A stretch of DNA of 49,087 bases, from assembly GCA_024277755.1 (NCBI GenBank), contig JAJRUN010000095.1:1-49087 (forward strand). Reading direction: 5' to 3'. Each line of letters opens with the position of its first letter. The first letter of the stretch is position 1. The notes under the pieces are model-generated. The model was given only the letters and a program-made list of their open reading frames with translations. It ran no database searches and was not told where the DNA came from. This DNA is from Gammaproteobacteria bacterium. GTDB taxonomy: Bacteria; Pseudomonadota; Gammaproteobacteria; Tenderiales; Tenderiaceae. Below are positions 1-9,255 of this stretch, piece by piece. Both the position numbers and the translations under genes were made by a program.

Positions 1-198
1 ATCGCGTCGGCTCTCAAGTGACTGACGGGGCTAGTAGCGACTGCCCACTTTCTGCGAAAGATGGTCACGTCTCTCTGGCCCCTACCGAGGGCTTGTGCTA
101 CCCCGCTCGCTATTCGCATAGCTCTCCATGTAGCACGGCGATCGAGAGTGAAACAACGGTGCCCATTCAATATTTTTATAGCTCATGAAGCAAAAAAC
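1..198. other. unassigned left-edge segment
   Basis: No recognised gene. By eye the first 170 bases are richer in G+C (about 35 of 60 and 36 of 60 in the first two lines) than the adjoining thrC. A plus-strand frame is open from the edge (base 3) to a TGA at 186-188, and a minus-strand frame runs from an ATG near 118 out of the window, so it may be the end of a gene lying to the left. Neither peptide resembles a family I know. The plus frame would be convergent with thrC. Confidence 0.3.
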
Positions 199-1680
199 CT
201 AAGCATCCAGGAAACTCAAAATCTCTTTTTCAATATCTTGCTTATCAATCACCGTTTTTTGCGCAATCTCTTTATCAAACAAAGCCGCAATCTGAGCAGG
301 AATTGTGATGCTCGCTTTCTTGGCGATCATTTTCAAAGCATCAACATCATAATCAAACGTTTCGTCGGATAAGGCATTGGCAATTACAGGTGAGAACTTG
401 GTCCACTCAGCAGTTGAATACGCAATCGTCTTAATAGACTTATCCTCACGACATGTGTCGTAGGCCTTGAAACAGGTCGCAGTGTGAGGACACATGAGAT
501 AGCCCTCTTGATCAAAGGCCTGTTTGATGTAGCTTAAGCCTTCTTCATCAGTACAGAAATCAGCGGCAAAGATCGTTTGGAGTCTGCTTAATTCGTCCGA
601 CGTTAATTCATAGTGTTTTTCTCTATCCAGTTTGTGCATCAGCTCTTTGGTACGTTCAGCACCGTACAGATCAAATAAAACACGCTCGACGTTTGAAGAT
701 TTTAAGATATCCATCGCCGGTGACGTTGTGGCAATAACCGTCGTATCTCTTATGTCATAACGCCCGGTGGTAATGAGCTGAGTCAAGACGTTGTTGTTAT
801 TCGACGCGATGTGAATCTGTTTAACGGGCAATCCCATCTTCCAGGCGTAGTAACCACCCAGGGCATTACCGAAGTTACCACTTGGCACATTCAGGTAAAC
901 CTGTTCACCTAACTGAATCACCTCTTTGCGCACCAGCTCAAGATAGCTATGAATGTGGTAGATGATTTGAAAAATAATGCGACCGAAGTTAACTGAGTTT
1001 GCTGCAGACAGTGAGATGTCATGCGCTTTCAGCGCATCAGCAAATACATCAGAAACCAGCAGCGACTTTAGGGCGCTTTGTGCATCGTCGAAATCGCCAT
1101 GGATGCCGATGACTTTCAGATTGTCCGCGTCTTCAGTCACCATCTGTAAACGTTGTACATCCGAGGTTCCACCGTCTGGATAGAGACAGGCGACCTGGAT
1201 ATTTTCACGGTTTTTAAAGGTCTCCAATGCGGCTGGCCCTGTATCACCACTGGTTGCAGCCAAAATCAGATATTTTTCACCACGCGCTTGGGCAACGGCA
1301 GATAAAACCTTACCAAAAGGTTGTAGCGCCATATCTTTAAATGCACGTGTTGGGCCATGGTATAGCTCGCTGACGTAGAGATCCTCGTAGATTTTTTCCA
1401 CCGGTACCGGATTGTTTGGATCGTCAAACTTATCGTAAAGACTCAACGCGGCATCAATCACGGATGGCTCGATATCTACTTCAAATGCCTGCAAGATGTC
1501 TTTGGCCAGCGTTTTATAGCCAGAGCCAACATGTGCCTTAATAAATGCATCGTCCAAAACAGGCAATGTTTCAGGTGAATAAATGCCACCAAACGAAGAC
1601 ATTGGACTTAGAATTGCTTGAGAAAAGGTGATAGCAGCGGGGTTTTTACCATCATTACCCCGGGTTTCAATAAACTTCAT
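199..1680 (-). CDS. thrC: threonine synthase
   Basis: Converts O-phosphohomoserine to threonine, the last step of threonine synthesis; PLP-dependent, cytoplasmic. The 493-residue protein is full length for the long (E. coli/Pseudomonas type) class. The PLP lysine is K115 in HGPTRAFKDM, and the phosphate-binding ATSGDTGPAA lies at about residues 142-150. The ATG at 1680 is preceded by an AGG-containing site. It is the last gene of the alaC-hom-thrC group, 175 bp after hom. That gap holds a stem-loop and a TATAAT box, so thrC may also have its own transcript. No homoserine kinase gene is adjacent. Identification is firm. Confidence 0.96.
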   Translation of the reverse strand: MKFIETRGNDGKNPAAITFSQAILSPMSSFGGIYSPETLPVLDDAFIKAHVGSGYKTLAKDILQAFEVDIEPSVIDAALSLYDKFDDPNNPVPVEKIYEDLYVSELYHGPTRAFKDMALQPFGKVLSAVAQARGEKYLILAATSGDTGPAALETFKNRENIQVACLYPDGGTSDVQRLQMVTEDADNLKVIGIHGDFDDAQSALKSLLVSDVFADALKAHDISLSAANSVNFGRIIFQIIYHIHSYLELVRKEVIQLGEQVYLNVPSGNFGNALGGYYAWKMGLPVKQIHIASNNNNVLTQLITTGRYDIRDTTVIATTSPAMDILKSSNVERVLFDLYGAERTKELMHKLDREKHYELTSDELSRLQTIFAADFCTDEEGLSYIKQAFDQEGYLMCPHTATCFKAYDTCREDKSIKTIAYSTAEWTKFSPVIANALSDETFDYDVDALKMIAKKASITIPAQIAALFDKEIAQKTVIDKQDIEKEILSFLDA

Positions 1681-1715
1681 GTTGAGCCTGTCTGTCGAAA
1701 TTTAGGTGTGCGCAG

Positions 1716-1721
1716 ATTATA
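1716..1721 (-). promoter_or_regulatory. candidate -10 box (TATAAT) before thrC
   Basis: A perfect TATAAT on the minus strand about 35 bp before the thrC ATG. No good -35 hexamer is seen at 16-18 bp (CTCAAC at 17), so this is only a possible internal promoter letting thrC be expressed apart from hom. Confidence 0.35.
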
Positions 1722-1803
1722 CAGAAAACTGACCTACAGTTGAGGTACGATCCGGTAACCTGAGTACATTCCAGCAAGTTTAAGTCTTCGAGAATGCTGA
1801 TCC

Positions 1804-1829
1804 GTTGCACCCGCCTTTTTGGGCGCAAC
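1804..1829 (-). other. stem-loop between hom and thrC
   Basis: On the minus strand GTTGCGCCC pairs with GGGTGCAAC (9 bp with one G-U pair) around an 8-nt A-rich loop. No T tract follows, so it is not a standard intrinsic terminator. It may partly terminate or stabilise the hom transcript. The plus strand has an A-C mismatch at the G-U position, so the fold favours the minus-strand RNA. Confidence 0.4.
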
Positions 1830-1855
1830 CTGCATACAAAAAAACAGAGAAACCA

Positions 1856-3169
1856 TTAAGCGTCCAGCACTTCCAAACGAATGCGTGTCACTTTGCCTTG
1901 AATCGTGTCCAGTGCCTCTATCTGGCAGATAGCTGTATCCATCTGGCCTTCACAAACACGGTGGCTAAGGATGATCACCGGCACAGTAACAGCGTCGCCA
2001 TTGGGTTCTTTCTGCAACATCGCTTCAATACTGATGCCTTGGCCTGCTAGAATACGCGTGACTTCAGCCAGCACACCTGACTGGTCGCTCACTTCCATCC
2101 GCAAGTAATAGGCCGTTTCAACATCAGCCATAGGCAGAATCGGCAGATCCACCAGTTGGTCTGGTTGAAAAGCCAAATGCGGAACACGATTTTCAGGATC
2201 GGCAGTCAATACACGCACCACATCAACCACATCGGCAACCACGGCAGATGCAGTGGGTTCGGCACCGGCACCGGCACCATAATAAAGCGTTGGCCCAACG
2301 GCATCACCCTTCACCAATACGGCATTCATCACGCCATCAACATTGGCGATCAATCGACGCTCAGGGATCATCGTTGGGTGGACACGCAATTCAACACCTT
2401 TGTCGGTGCGACGCGCAACGCCCAGATGTTTGATGCGATAACCCAGCTCTTCAGCGTAGACCACGTCTTCACGCGTAATATGACCGATGCCTTCGGTGTA
2501 GCACTTTTCAAATTGCAGCGGAATGCCAAAGGCGATCGAAGCAAGAATAGTCAGTTTGTGGGCAGCATCGATACCTTCAACATCAAAGGTTGGGTCGGCC
2601 TCGGCATAACCCAGGCGCTGCGCCTCGGCCAGCACATCGGCAAAGTCGCTGCCGTTGTCACGCATTTCGGTGAGAATGAAATTACCGGTGCCATTGATGA
2701 TCCCCGCCAGCCATTCAATTTGATTACCCGCCAGGCCTTCACGAATGGCCTTGATGATAGGAATGCCACCGGCAACAGCGGCCTCAAAGGCCACCATCAC
2801 GCCCTTGCCCTGGGCGGCAGCAAATATCTCGTTGCCGTGTTTGGCAATCAGCGCCTTGTTGGCAGTAACCACATGCTTGCCATTATTGATAGCCTGCATC
2901 ACCAGCTCAAGGGCAGCGTCGGTGCCGCCAATCAGTTCAACCACCACATCGACATCAGGATGATTGACCACAGCCTGCGGATCAGTGGTCAGTTCGATGC
3001 CTGAGGTATCGAATGAACGTGGTTTGCTAACATCACGCGCGGTGGCAATAGCGATCTCTATTCCACGACCGGCGCGGCGCTGAATTTCTTCTGCGTTACG
3101 TTGCAAGACACTCACAGTACCACCACCAACAGTGCCCAGACCCAACAGACCTACTTTAACTGGTTTCAA
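1856..3169 (-). CDS. hom: homoserine dehydrogenase
   Basis: Reduces aspartate semialdehyde to homoserine with NAD(P)H, the branch point to threonine and methionine. The 437-residue, monofunctional form has an N-terminal nucleotide-binding GLLGLGTVGGG (7-17), a central catalytic region with IINGTGNFILTEM, and a C-terminal ACT domain (from about 355, YYLRMEVSDQSGVLAEV) expected to sense threonine. It is not fused to aspartokinase. The start codon is TTG at 3169, chosen because AGGAGG lies 6 bases upstream and the next residues (KPVKVGLLGLG) are the usual family N-terminus. It follows alaC by 33 bp. Confidence 0.95.
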   Translation of the reverse strand: MKPVKVGLLGLGTVGGGTVSVLQRNAEEIQRRAGRGIEIAIATARDVSKPRSFDTSGIELTTDPQAVVNHPDVDVVVELIGGTDAALELVMQAINNGKHVVTANKALIAKHGNEIFAAAQGKGVMVAFEAAVAGGIPIIKAIREGLAGNQIEWLAGIINGTGNFILTEMRDNGSDFADVLAEAQRLGYAEADPTFDVEGIDAAHKLTILASIAFGIPLQFEKCYTEGIGHITREDVVYAEELGYRIKHLGVARRTDKGVELRVHPTMIPERRLIANVDGVMNAVLVKGDAVGPTLYYGAGAGAEPTASAVVADVVDVVRVLTADPENRVPHLAFQPDQLVDLPILPMADVETAYYLRMEVSDQSGVLAEVTRILAGQGISIEAMLQKEPNGDAVTVPVIILSHRVCEGQMDTAICQIEALDTIQGKVTRIRLEVLDA

Positions 3170-3202
3170 GATAACCCTCCTAAGCTTTTGTTATTATTTA
3201 TT

Positions 3203-4399
3203 TTACTCGCCTGACGCCCGTGCGTCTTTGCGCAGCATATCGCGAATACCACGAATTGCCTGACGGGTACGATGCTCATTTTCGATCAAGCCAAAACGGA
3301 CATGATCATCACCATAATCACCAAAGCCAACGCCTGGCGAAACGGCGACTCGTGCCTCTTTCAATAATTTTTTAGCAAATTCCAGCGACCCCATATGACG
3401 GTACTGTTCCGGAATCGGCGCCCAGACAAACATTGTGGCCTTGGGTGGCTCAACCTGCCAGCCAATTGAATTCAGACCATTACAGAGCACATCGCGACGC
3501 ATCTGGTACATGTCACAAATTTCCTGGACACACTCCTGCGGGCCTTCCAACGCAGCAATGGCCGCCACCTGCACTGGCGTAAACATGCCGTAATCGAGAT
3601 AAGACTTCATTCGCGCCAAGGCACCGACAAGCTTGTCATTACCAACCATAAAACCAACACGCCAGCCGGGCATGTTGTAGCTCTTGGACAGAGTGAAGAA
3701 TTCTACAGCCACTTCTTTCGCACCCGGCACCTGCATGATCGATGGTGCCTTGTAGCCGTCGAAGACGATATCGGCGTAGGCTAGATCATGGATCACCCAA
3801 ATTTGATGTTCTTTGGCGATGGCAACAACCTTCTCAAAGAACTCCAGGTCAACACACTGGGTGGTCGGGTTGCCGGGGAAGTTCATCACTAGCATCTTGG
3901 GTTTGGGCCAGGAATCCTTGATGGCCTTTTCCAGTTCGTCAAAAAAATCCACTCCATCGACCATGGGAACATGGCGGATATCCGCACCGGCAATAACAAA
4001 ACCATAGGGGTGAATTGGATAAGATGGATTAGGCACCAACACGGCGTCGCCAGGGCCGACGGTTGCCAAAGCCAAATGGGCCAGACCTTCTTTTGAGCCG
4101 ATGGTGACAATAGCCTCAGAGTCCTGGTCCAGCTCTACGTCGTAACGATTTTTGTACCAGGTACAAATGGCACGACGCAGACGAGGAATCCCCTTCGAGA
4201 TAGAGTAACGATGGGTATCACCACGCTGCGCCGCCTCAACCAGCTTATCGACAATATGCTGAGGTGTTGGCTGATCAGGATTACCCATGCCGAAATCGAT
4301 AATATCCTCACCACGCGCCCGGGCCTTGGCCTTCAGCTCATTGACGATATTAAATACATAGGGCGGCAAGCGCTTAATTCTTGGAAAATCTTCGATCAA
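3203..4399 (-). CDS. alaC: alanine transaminase AlaC
   Basis: Class I/II PLP aminotransferase that makes alanine from pyruvate with glutamate. At 398 residues it is collinear with E. coli Ala[15 protein letters not shown] at 10-23, [16 protein letters not shown] at 35-50, and the PLP lysine K239 in [17 protein letters not shown]. Related enzymes act as LL-diaminopimelate aminotransferase, but the strong similarity to AlaC favours alanine. The start is TTG at 4399; no ATG fits before the conserved core, and GGAAG lies 7 bases upstream. It is the first gene of alaC-hom-thrC, an order common in gammaproteobacteria. Confidence 0.9.
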   Translation of the reverse strand: MIEDFPRIKRLPPYVFNIVNELKAKARARGEDIIDFGMGNPDQPTPQHIVDKLVEAAQRGDTHRYSISKGIPRLRRAICTWYKNRYDVELDQDSEAIVTIGSKEGLAHLALATVGPGDAVLVPNPSYPIHPYGFVIAGADIRHVPMVDGVDFFDELEKAIKDSWPKPKMLVMNFPGNPTTQCVDLEFFEKVVAIAKEHQIWVIHDLAYADIVFDGYKAPSIMQVPGAKEVAVEFFTLSKSYNMPGWRVGFMVGNDKLVGALARMKSYLDYGMFTPVQVAAIAALEGPQECVQEICDMYQMRRDVLCNGLNSIGWQVEPPKATMFVWAPIPEQYRHMGSLEFAKKLLKEARVAVSPGVGFGDYGDDHVRFGLIENEHRTRQAIRGIRDMLRKDARASGE

Positions 4400-4415
4400 A
4401 GTCTTACTTCCAGAT

Positions 4416-4560
4416 AGGGTCTGTTAACACTCATGTCAAAACAGCGACGTAGGCTATTTATTCGCAGGGCTATGCAGCGTTTCTCGTCGTTCATTTGAAA
4501 TAACCAAACCTCGCCCTCTTGGGTCTGTTAACGCTGACTTGAGATCAACCTTAACAGGCC
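4416..4560. repeat. MITE-like intergenic repeat
   Basis: This non-coding stretch has GGGTCTGTTAA at 4417-4427, a second direct copy GGGTCTGTTAACGCT at 4521-4535, and an inverted end TTAACAGGCC at 4551-4560. The outer ends form imperfect terminal inverted repeats (GGGTCTGTTAA against GGCCTGTTAA) around about 145 bp, and the last 40 bp can fold on CTGTTAA/TTAACAG. There is no transposase. I read it as a small non-autonomous mobile repeat or repetitive extragenic element. The exact ends and copy number cannot be judged from one window. It accounts for about half of the 4400-4711 gap. Confidence 0.45.
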
Positions 4561-4642
4561 ATCGATAAACCAGGACCTTGAGGCCAAAGGGCGTAACATA
4601 CCGACAGGTCTAAAAGCTGTCAATTATCTTACATATTGACGT

Positions 4643-4670
4643 TTGAACCTAGAGCCTTTCCCGATAAAAT
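4643..4670 (+). promoter_or_regulatory. sigma70-type promoter for the Mth938-family gene
   Basis: TTGAAC at 4643-4648, 16-bp spacer, TAAAAT at 4665-4670 (5 of 6 to TATAAT). It lies 41 bp before the ATG at 4712, in a stretch otherwise empty after the repeat at 4560. Confidence 0.45.
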
Positions 4671-4711
4671 GCATGTTTTGACATATTATTAATTTAGGAA
4701 CGCCGACTAAG

Positions 4712-5149
4712 ATGCAAATCCATCAAGATTTAGACATTCACTATTACAGCATCAAGAGCTATTGCAAGGGTGAAATTGTAGTACTGGCACCTCTGCTGGC
4801 AGAACTAAACGAAGAAACAGATGCCAATGGCAATCCGGTCAAGGGTTTACAGCAGGAGGCTTTAACAGCCAGCATCATGCTCACCTCAAAACATCTGGAT
4901 AGACACTGGCCACCACAAAGCATCGATGAATTACGAGAAGAACATGTTCAAGCGCTAGCAGCATTTAGGCCCGAGGTAGCCATAATTGGCACGGGGGCAA
5001 GTCTAAAATGGCCGCAACGAGCTTTGTTGAAGCCGTTGATTGATGCCGGTATTGGCTATGAAATCATGGATACAGCAGCGGCATGCCGTACATATAATAT
5101 ACTGTCGTATGAAGGCAGGAATGTCGCGGCAGCACTGATGATGATCTAG
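4712..5149 (+). CDS. Mth938-like domain protein
   Basis: A 145-residue cytoplasmic protein of the Mth938 / NDUFAF3-like family (formerly DUF498). The diagnostic C-terminal half is present: PEVAIIGTGASLKWP, then LLKPLIDAGIGYEIMDTAAACRTYNIL and a final GRNVAAALM. The biochemical role of bacterial members is unknown. The eukaryotic relative NDUFAF3 helps assemble complex I, which is suggestive with a nuo operon 4 kb away, but that is inference from family membership only. It stands alone on the plus strand, convergent with rpoS (98 bp between the stops), and has its own promoter-like sequence. Confidence 0.85.
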   Translation: MQIHQDLDIHYYSIKSYCKGEIVVLAPLLAELNEETDANGNPVKGLQQEALTASIMLTSKHLDRHWPPQSIDELREEHVQALAAFRPEVAIIGTGASLKWPQRALLKPLIDAGIGYEIMDTAAACRTYNILSYEGRNVAAALMMI

Positions 5150-5247
5150 CGGCTTGTTTAATTTACTCAAGTGAATGCGAGACCGGTTGTACACCGCACC
5201 ATACCGCACTGCCTGAGCATAACCTCAGTCGCTAGCCAGGGTCTGAC

Positions 5248-6261
5248 TCAGCTGATTAGCTGTTCCATTGAAATCCCTTCTTTTTCCAAAATCTTACGCA
5301 GCTTTTTTAATGCTTCTACCTGAATCTGCCGAACTCGTTCACGCGTCACACCGATGCGTGCACCCACTTCTTCGAGAGTGGCAACATCATCACCTTTAAG
5401 ACCAAAACGCTGCTCTACCACCTGGCGTTGCTTATCGTTTAGCAACGCTACCCATTCATGAAGACAAGCCTGCACCTCTTCCTTGTGCAGAACTGTGGAT
5501 GGGTCGGGCTGTTTGTCATCCGCAACGGTTTCTTGCAGCAGCTTGTCCTTATCAAGCGTGGCCGGTTCAACGGTAGAAAGTTGTTCACTAAGACCGAGGA
5601 TATTCTGTACATCTTTCAGTGGCAGCTCAAGACTTTTGGCTACCTCCTCAGCAGTAGGTTCGTGATCTAAGGCTTGACCCAATCTGCGAGCAGCTTTTTG
5701 ATAGCTGTTGATTTGCTTTACCACATGAACCGGCAGACGAATGGTGCGTGTTTGATTCATCAGCGCTCTTTCTATGGTCTGCCGAATCCACCAAGTGGCA
5801 TAAGTAGAAAAACGAAAACCACGCTCGGGGTCAAATTTTTCCACCGCATGAATTAAGCCCAGATTACCCTCTTCAATCAGATCAAGAAAAGCCAGGCCAC
5901 GTTTCATATAATAACGAGAGATTTTGACCACCAGACGCAAGTTGCTGACAATCATTTTTTGACGCGAAGCTTCATCACCCTTTAAAGCCAAGCGGGAATA
6001 GTAGACCTCTTCTTCGGCACTTAAGAGGGGTGAAAAACCAATTTCATTGAGATAGATTCGTGTTGCATCAAGCGATGTCTCTGGTGGTTGCATAGAAACT
6101 TTATCGCCATCAGGCTTACCATTTACACCGGCAGATTTTGATGGCTTAGAATTGCTTTCATCCTCTTCCGTGACCCTAAGTGGTTCCAAATTCAACCCTT
6201 CTTTACCCCCCTCCGATTCAATATCATTAACAGGGATATTTTCGACCATCTTATCTACCAC
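5248..6261 (-). CDS. rpoS: RNA polymerase sigma factor RpoS
   Basis: Sigma-70 family factor for stationary phase and general stress. Region 1.2 ([21 protein letters not shown]), region 2 ([28 protein letters not shown] and [16 protein letters not shown]), region 3 and region 4 with the helix-turn-helix ([20 protein letters not shown]) are all intact. I place the start at GTG 6261 (337 residues) because GGGGAG lies 6 bases upstream. An ATG four codons later (6249) is the alternative. The frame stays open to TTG 6336, but no ribosome binding site supports that. It follows nlpD by 141 bp; in other gammaproteobacteria the main rpoS promoter is inside nlpD. Confidence 0.95.
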   Translation of the reverse strand: MVDKMVENIPVNDIESEGGKEGLNLEPLRVTEEDESNSKPSKSAGVNGKPDGDKVSMQPPETSLDATRIYLNEIGFSPLLSAEEEVYYSRLALKGDEASRQKMIVSNLRLVVKISRYYMKRGLAFLDLIEEGNLGLIHAVEKFDPERGFRFSTYATWWIRQTIERALMNQTRTIRLPVHVVKQINSYQKAARRLGQALDHEPTAEEVAKSLELPLKDVQNILGLSEQLSTVEPATLDKDKLLQETVADDKQPDPSTVLHKEEVQACLHEWVALLNDKQRQVVEQRFGLKGDDVATLEEVGARIGVTRERVRQIQVEALKKLRKILEKEGISMEQLIS

Positions 6262-6402
6262 TACAAGCTCCCCATGATGCCCTGAATGACATATAGATGA
6301 AGTGACAGCCTCACCAGGCCATACATACACAAACAAATATTTTATTTATACTTTTAACTACAAAGCATTAGCGATTACGTTGCATGAAGACTAGCATGAA
6401 AA

Positions 6403-7176
6403 TTACTTAGGGAGATAGCGTAACGGATCAACCGGCTTACCATCAATTCTAATCTGAAAATGAAGCTTGATTTGCTTTGACTCAGTGGCGCCAACTCGCG
6501 CTATTTGTTGCCCCTTTTTAACCATTACCCCCTCTTTCACTAATATATTTTTGTTATGTGCATAAGCACTTAAATACTTATCGTTATGCTTAATTATAAT
6601 TAGATTGCCATAGCCCCTTAAGCCACTACCGCTATAAACAACCTTACCGCCAGCAGCAGCATGAACCAAAGTACCAACAGCAGCGCTGATATCCACACCT
6701 TGCTGTCCGGGCTTATTAGCATTGAATTTTTTTATTAACTTGCCTTTAAGCGGCCATTGCCAAGCGATGGCAGCAGAAGATGAAGGTAATACAAAAGTAC
6801 CGGGGGTATTTTTAGCAACAACGACTGGGGGGGAGGAAATTTTCTTAGGCCGTTTTTTTGCAGTATCTTTTTCTACCTGTTTGGATTGAACTTTAGCAGG
6901 ACTTTTTTTGTATACCGGCGGTTCAAGACCTGCTTCAGGACCTGGAGGCGCAACACGCAACCATTGCCCTTCACTAATCGTGTAGGACGACCCAAGGCCA
7001 TTCCATTCTGCTACCTGTCGATAGTCTTGATTATAGTGCCAGCTAATAGAATAAAGCGTATCGCCCTTGCGAACCTGATGGTAAACATGAGCTCCACATG
7101 CTGACAACAATAAGGATAACAGCAGCAAAATGCTTAAAGGCAGAGCCGTGTTTATTCGCTTGAATTTAAATCGCAT
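6403..7176 (-). CDS. nlpD: murein hydrolase activator NlpD
   Basis: Outer-membrane lipoprotein that activates an amidase during cell separation. A signal peptide ends in the lipobox LLSAC (Cys27). A LysM domain follows (about 31-76, RKGDTLYSISWHYNQDY), then a basic linker and a C-terminal M23/LytM domain (about 150-250). The LytM metal site is degenerate: the HxGxD histidine is missing (GQQGVDIS) and HLHFE has become KLHFQ, as in NlpD/EnvC activators that lack their own hydrolase activity. At 257 residues it is shorter than E. coli NlpD, mainly in the linker. It overlaps yqaA by 11 bp and precedes rpoS. Confidence 0.93.
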   Translation of the reverse strand: MRFKFKRINTALPLSILLLLSLLLSACGAHVYHQVRKGDTLYSISWHYNQDYRQVAEWNGLGSSYTISEGQWLRVAPPGPEAGLEPPVYKKSPAKVQSKQVEKDTAKKRPKKISSPPVVVAKNTPGTFVLPSSSAAIAWQWPLKGKLIKKFNANKPGQQGVDISAAVGTLVHAAAGGKVVYSGSGLRGYGNLIIIKHNDKYLSAYAHNKNILVKEGVMVKKGQQIARVGATESKQIKLHFQIRIDGKPVDPLRYLPK

Positions 7177-7747
7177 TAACGATGAGATATATCACAATCG
7201 CCAAAATAATAAACAACCAGCCTAGGCGATCAATGTAGCGGCGCATTAAACGATCCATACGTTCACCCCCCCAATAGATCAGAGCTGCCACCAAAAAAAA
7301 ACGTGCACCTCGACCAATGATTGAAGCCAATACAAAGGGCAAAAAAGCCATGCCAACAGTACCCGCAGAAACGGTAAATAATTTGTATGGGATAGGAGAA
7401 AACCCTGCCAGAAACACAACCCAGAAACCCCAAACCTCAAACCAGTCGATGGCATCTTGAAAACGATCTGCATAACCAAACTCCTGAATCCAGGGTTCAA
7501 TCAGATCAAAGGCAAACACACCAATCAGATAGCCGAACACCCCACCAGCAGCAGAAGCAAGAGTAGTGATTGCGGCGTAGTGCCAAGCCTTTTCACGGCG
7601 GGCCAATGCCATGGGGGCCAACATAACATCAGGCGGAACAGGAAAAAATGAAGATTCAGAAAAACTAAGCCCACCCAGATACCAGACGGCGTGCCGGTGC
7701 TTTGCCCACTTTATGACCCACTCATACATACTGGAAAAAAATCGCAT
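7166..7747 (-). CDS. yqaA: DedA-family membrane protein YqaA
   Basis: Inner-membrane protein of the SNARE-associated/DedA (VTT) superfamily, whose members are thought to move lipids across the bilayer. It has several hydrophobic helices and the family signature around FLAGFSPIPYKLFTVSAGTVGM. I start it at ATG 7747 (193 residues): this gives the usual short cytoplasmic start ([11 protein letters not shown]) and a one-base TGATG overlap with the pcm stop. The frame is open to 7801 but the extra 18 residues are antisense-like and overlap pcm. It lies between pcm and nlpD, as in other gammaproteobacteria. Confidence 0.88.
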   Translation of the reverse strand: MRFFSSMYEWVIKWAKHRHAVWYLGGLSFSESSFFPVPPDVMLAPMALARREKAWHYAAITTLASAAGGVFGYLIGVFAFDLIEPWIQEFGYADRFQDAIDWFEVWGFWVVFLAGFSPIPYKLFTVSAGTVGMAFLPFVLASIIGRGARFFLVAALIYWGGERMDRLMRRYIDRLGWLFIILAIVIYLIVNAI

Positions 7748-8379
7748 CAACGGTTTCCCGGCAACAGAGGGACAAAACTCACTTCCTCGATCACCTGGCA
7801 TTCATAGCCCTGTTCGGTGCGCCTGATAAGATTCAGTTGCTGTTGGCCATTTGGGCCAATCGGCGCAATCATACGTCCTGAATCGTTCAGTTGAGCAAAC
7901 AATTCTTTAGGGATCTCTTCAGGTGCTGCGGTAACGATAATCACATCATAGGGGCCATTTTCTTTCCAGCCCATGTGACCATCAAAATGTTTCATTCGCA
8001 CATTATAAAAGTTAAGTTCACGAATACGCTTACGTGCCTTGGTCAGCAATGCTGAAATTCTCTCGACACTAAAGAGCTGCCCCACCAACTGCGCCAGCAC
8101 AGCGGTTTGATAACCTGATCCTGTGCCAATCTCCAAGACCTTTTCACACGGCCCGGTCTCAAGCAAAATCTCAGTCATACGAGCGACAATATAAGGTTGA
8201 GAGATGGTCTGCCCAAAGCCAATCGGTAAGGCAGTATCATCATAAGCGTGACTACCGAGCGCCTCGTCAATAAAGATATGCCGTGGCGTATTAAGCATTA
8301 CTTCGAGGACTTTATTATTACTAATCCCAGAGTCGCGCAGGCGGTTGATCAAACGTTCGCGAGTACGTTGGGATGTCAT
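7747..8379 (-). CDS. pcm: protein-L-isoaspartate O-methyltransferase
   Basis: Methylates isoaspartyl residues in aged proteins with S-adenosylmethionine, allowing repair. The SAM-binding motif I is [16 protein letters not shown], and the substrate-side [24 protein letters not shown] is typical. I prefer ATG 8379 (210 residues, [11 protein letters not shown]) because it matches the family N-terminus. A TTG at 8409, directly after the surE stop, would add 10 residues and cannot be excluded. It is coupled to surE upstream and yqaA downstream; surE-pcm-nlpD-rpoS is a long-conserved stationary-phase group. Confidence 0.94.
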   Translation of the reverse strand: MTSQRTRERLINRLRDSGISNNKVLEVMLNTPRHIFIDEALGSHAYDDTALPIGFGQTISQPYIVARMTEILLETGPCEKVLEIGTGSGYQTAVLAQLVGQLFSVERISALLTKARKRIRELNFYNVRMKHFDGHMGWKENGPYDVIIVTAAPEEIPKELFAQLNDSGRMIAPIGPNGQQQLNLIRRTEQGYECQVIEEVSFVPLLPGNR

Positions 8380-8409
8380 CCCTATGCCGCGATGATAACT
8401 GGCAGACAA

Positions 8410-9159
8410 CTACTTTACGCCCTGCAGCCAGTTAGCCACTTGGTCCAGCGCACTATAACGAGTTAGATCAATTTGAATCGGTGTCACAGACACCCGGTTG
8501 TAACGAACCGCATGAAAGTCTGTTCCGGGGCCAGCGTCTTCTTCGGCTCCAGCAGGGCCAACCCAATAAATATCTCGACCACGAGGATCTTGCGCCTTGA
8601 TAACAGGTTCAGACTTATGCCGCCGTCCAAGACGGGTAGCCTCAAACCCTTCCAACTGATCCCAAGGTATATCAGGCACATTAACGTTAAGAATAGTATC
8701 GACAGGCAACGGTTTGCCTTGTAATTGTTTGATTAAACTAATCACTGCCCGTGCAGCCGTTTGATAGTGAGACAGATTGTCACCAACCAAGGAAACCGCA
8801 ATCGCCGGTAGACCGAGAAACCTTCCTTCCGTCGCTGCAGCAACAGTACCCGAGTAGAGCACATCATCACCCAGATTAGCACCTGCATTTATCCCGGCAA
8901 TCACCATGTCAGGCTCAAATTTAAGCAAGCCAGTTAAGGCCAAATGGACACAATCAGTAGGTGTTCCGTCAACTGCAGTAATGTTTTTTGAAATTAAAGT
9001 AGGACGTAAGGGCTGTTCAAGAGTAAGTGAATTACTGGCCGCACTGCGATTGCGGTCTGGAGCAACGACGGTAACATCGGCAATAGATTCCAGCGTCTCA
9101 GCCAGACAGACTATACCAGGCGCCTGATAACCATCGTCATTACTTACAAGAATTCGCAT
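8410..9159 (-). CDS. surE: 5'/3'-nucleotidase SurE
   Basis: Metal-dependent nucleoside monophosphate phosphatase of stationary-phase survival. It begins [16 protein letters not shown], with the metal-binding NDDG, and has the [24 protein letters not shown] motif at about residues 90-115. I start at ATG 9159 (249 residues) because GAGAGG lies 8 bases upstream; an ATG two codons earlier (9165) sits too close to that site. It is the first gene of the surE-pcm-yqaA-nlpD-rpoS run, 96 bp after the nuoN stop. I saw no intrinsic terminator in that gap, only a weak TATAAA at 9189-9194. Confidence 0.95.
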   Translation of the reverse strand: MRILVSNDDGYQAPGIVCLAETLESIADVTVVAPDRNRSAASNSLTLEQPLRPTLISKNITAVDGTPTDCVHLALTGLLKFEPDMVIAGINAGANLGDDVLYSGTVAAATEGRFLGLPAIAVSLVGDNLSHYQTAARAVISLIKQLQGKPLPVDTILNVNVPDIPWDQLEGFEATRLGRRHKSEPVIKAQDPRGRDIYWVGPAGAEEDAGPGTDFHAVRYNRVSVTPIQIDLTRYSALDQVANWLQGVK

Positions 9160-9255
9160 GGTCATGCCCTCTCACCATGCCGGCTGAGTTTATATGTGAA
9201 GTGCTAAACAACGAAGAGTGACACTCGGCACGCACAACTTAGTCACCCTATAGAT

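Noticed and set aside
1856-3004. Long open frame antisense to hom (plus strand, 2156-3004) and similar long frames opposite carA, carB and dnaJ
   Set aside because: Frames antisense to well-conserved genes, with peptides of no family character; shadows of the real genes.
5213-5228. Small inverted repeat CTGAG/CTCAG between the Mth938-family gene and rpoS as a terminator
   Set aside because: Only 5 bp of stem and no T tract on either strand.
6262-6336. Longer RpoS starting at TTG 6336
   Set aside because: No ribosome binding site and the extra residues are unlike RpoS; GTG 6261 has GGGGAG at good spacing.
9189-9230. Promoter for surE (TATAAA) or CIRCE-like sequence near GTGCTAA
   Set aside because: No matching -35 for the first and no second half-site for the second.
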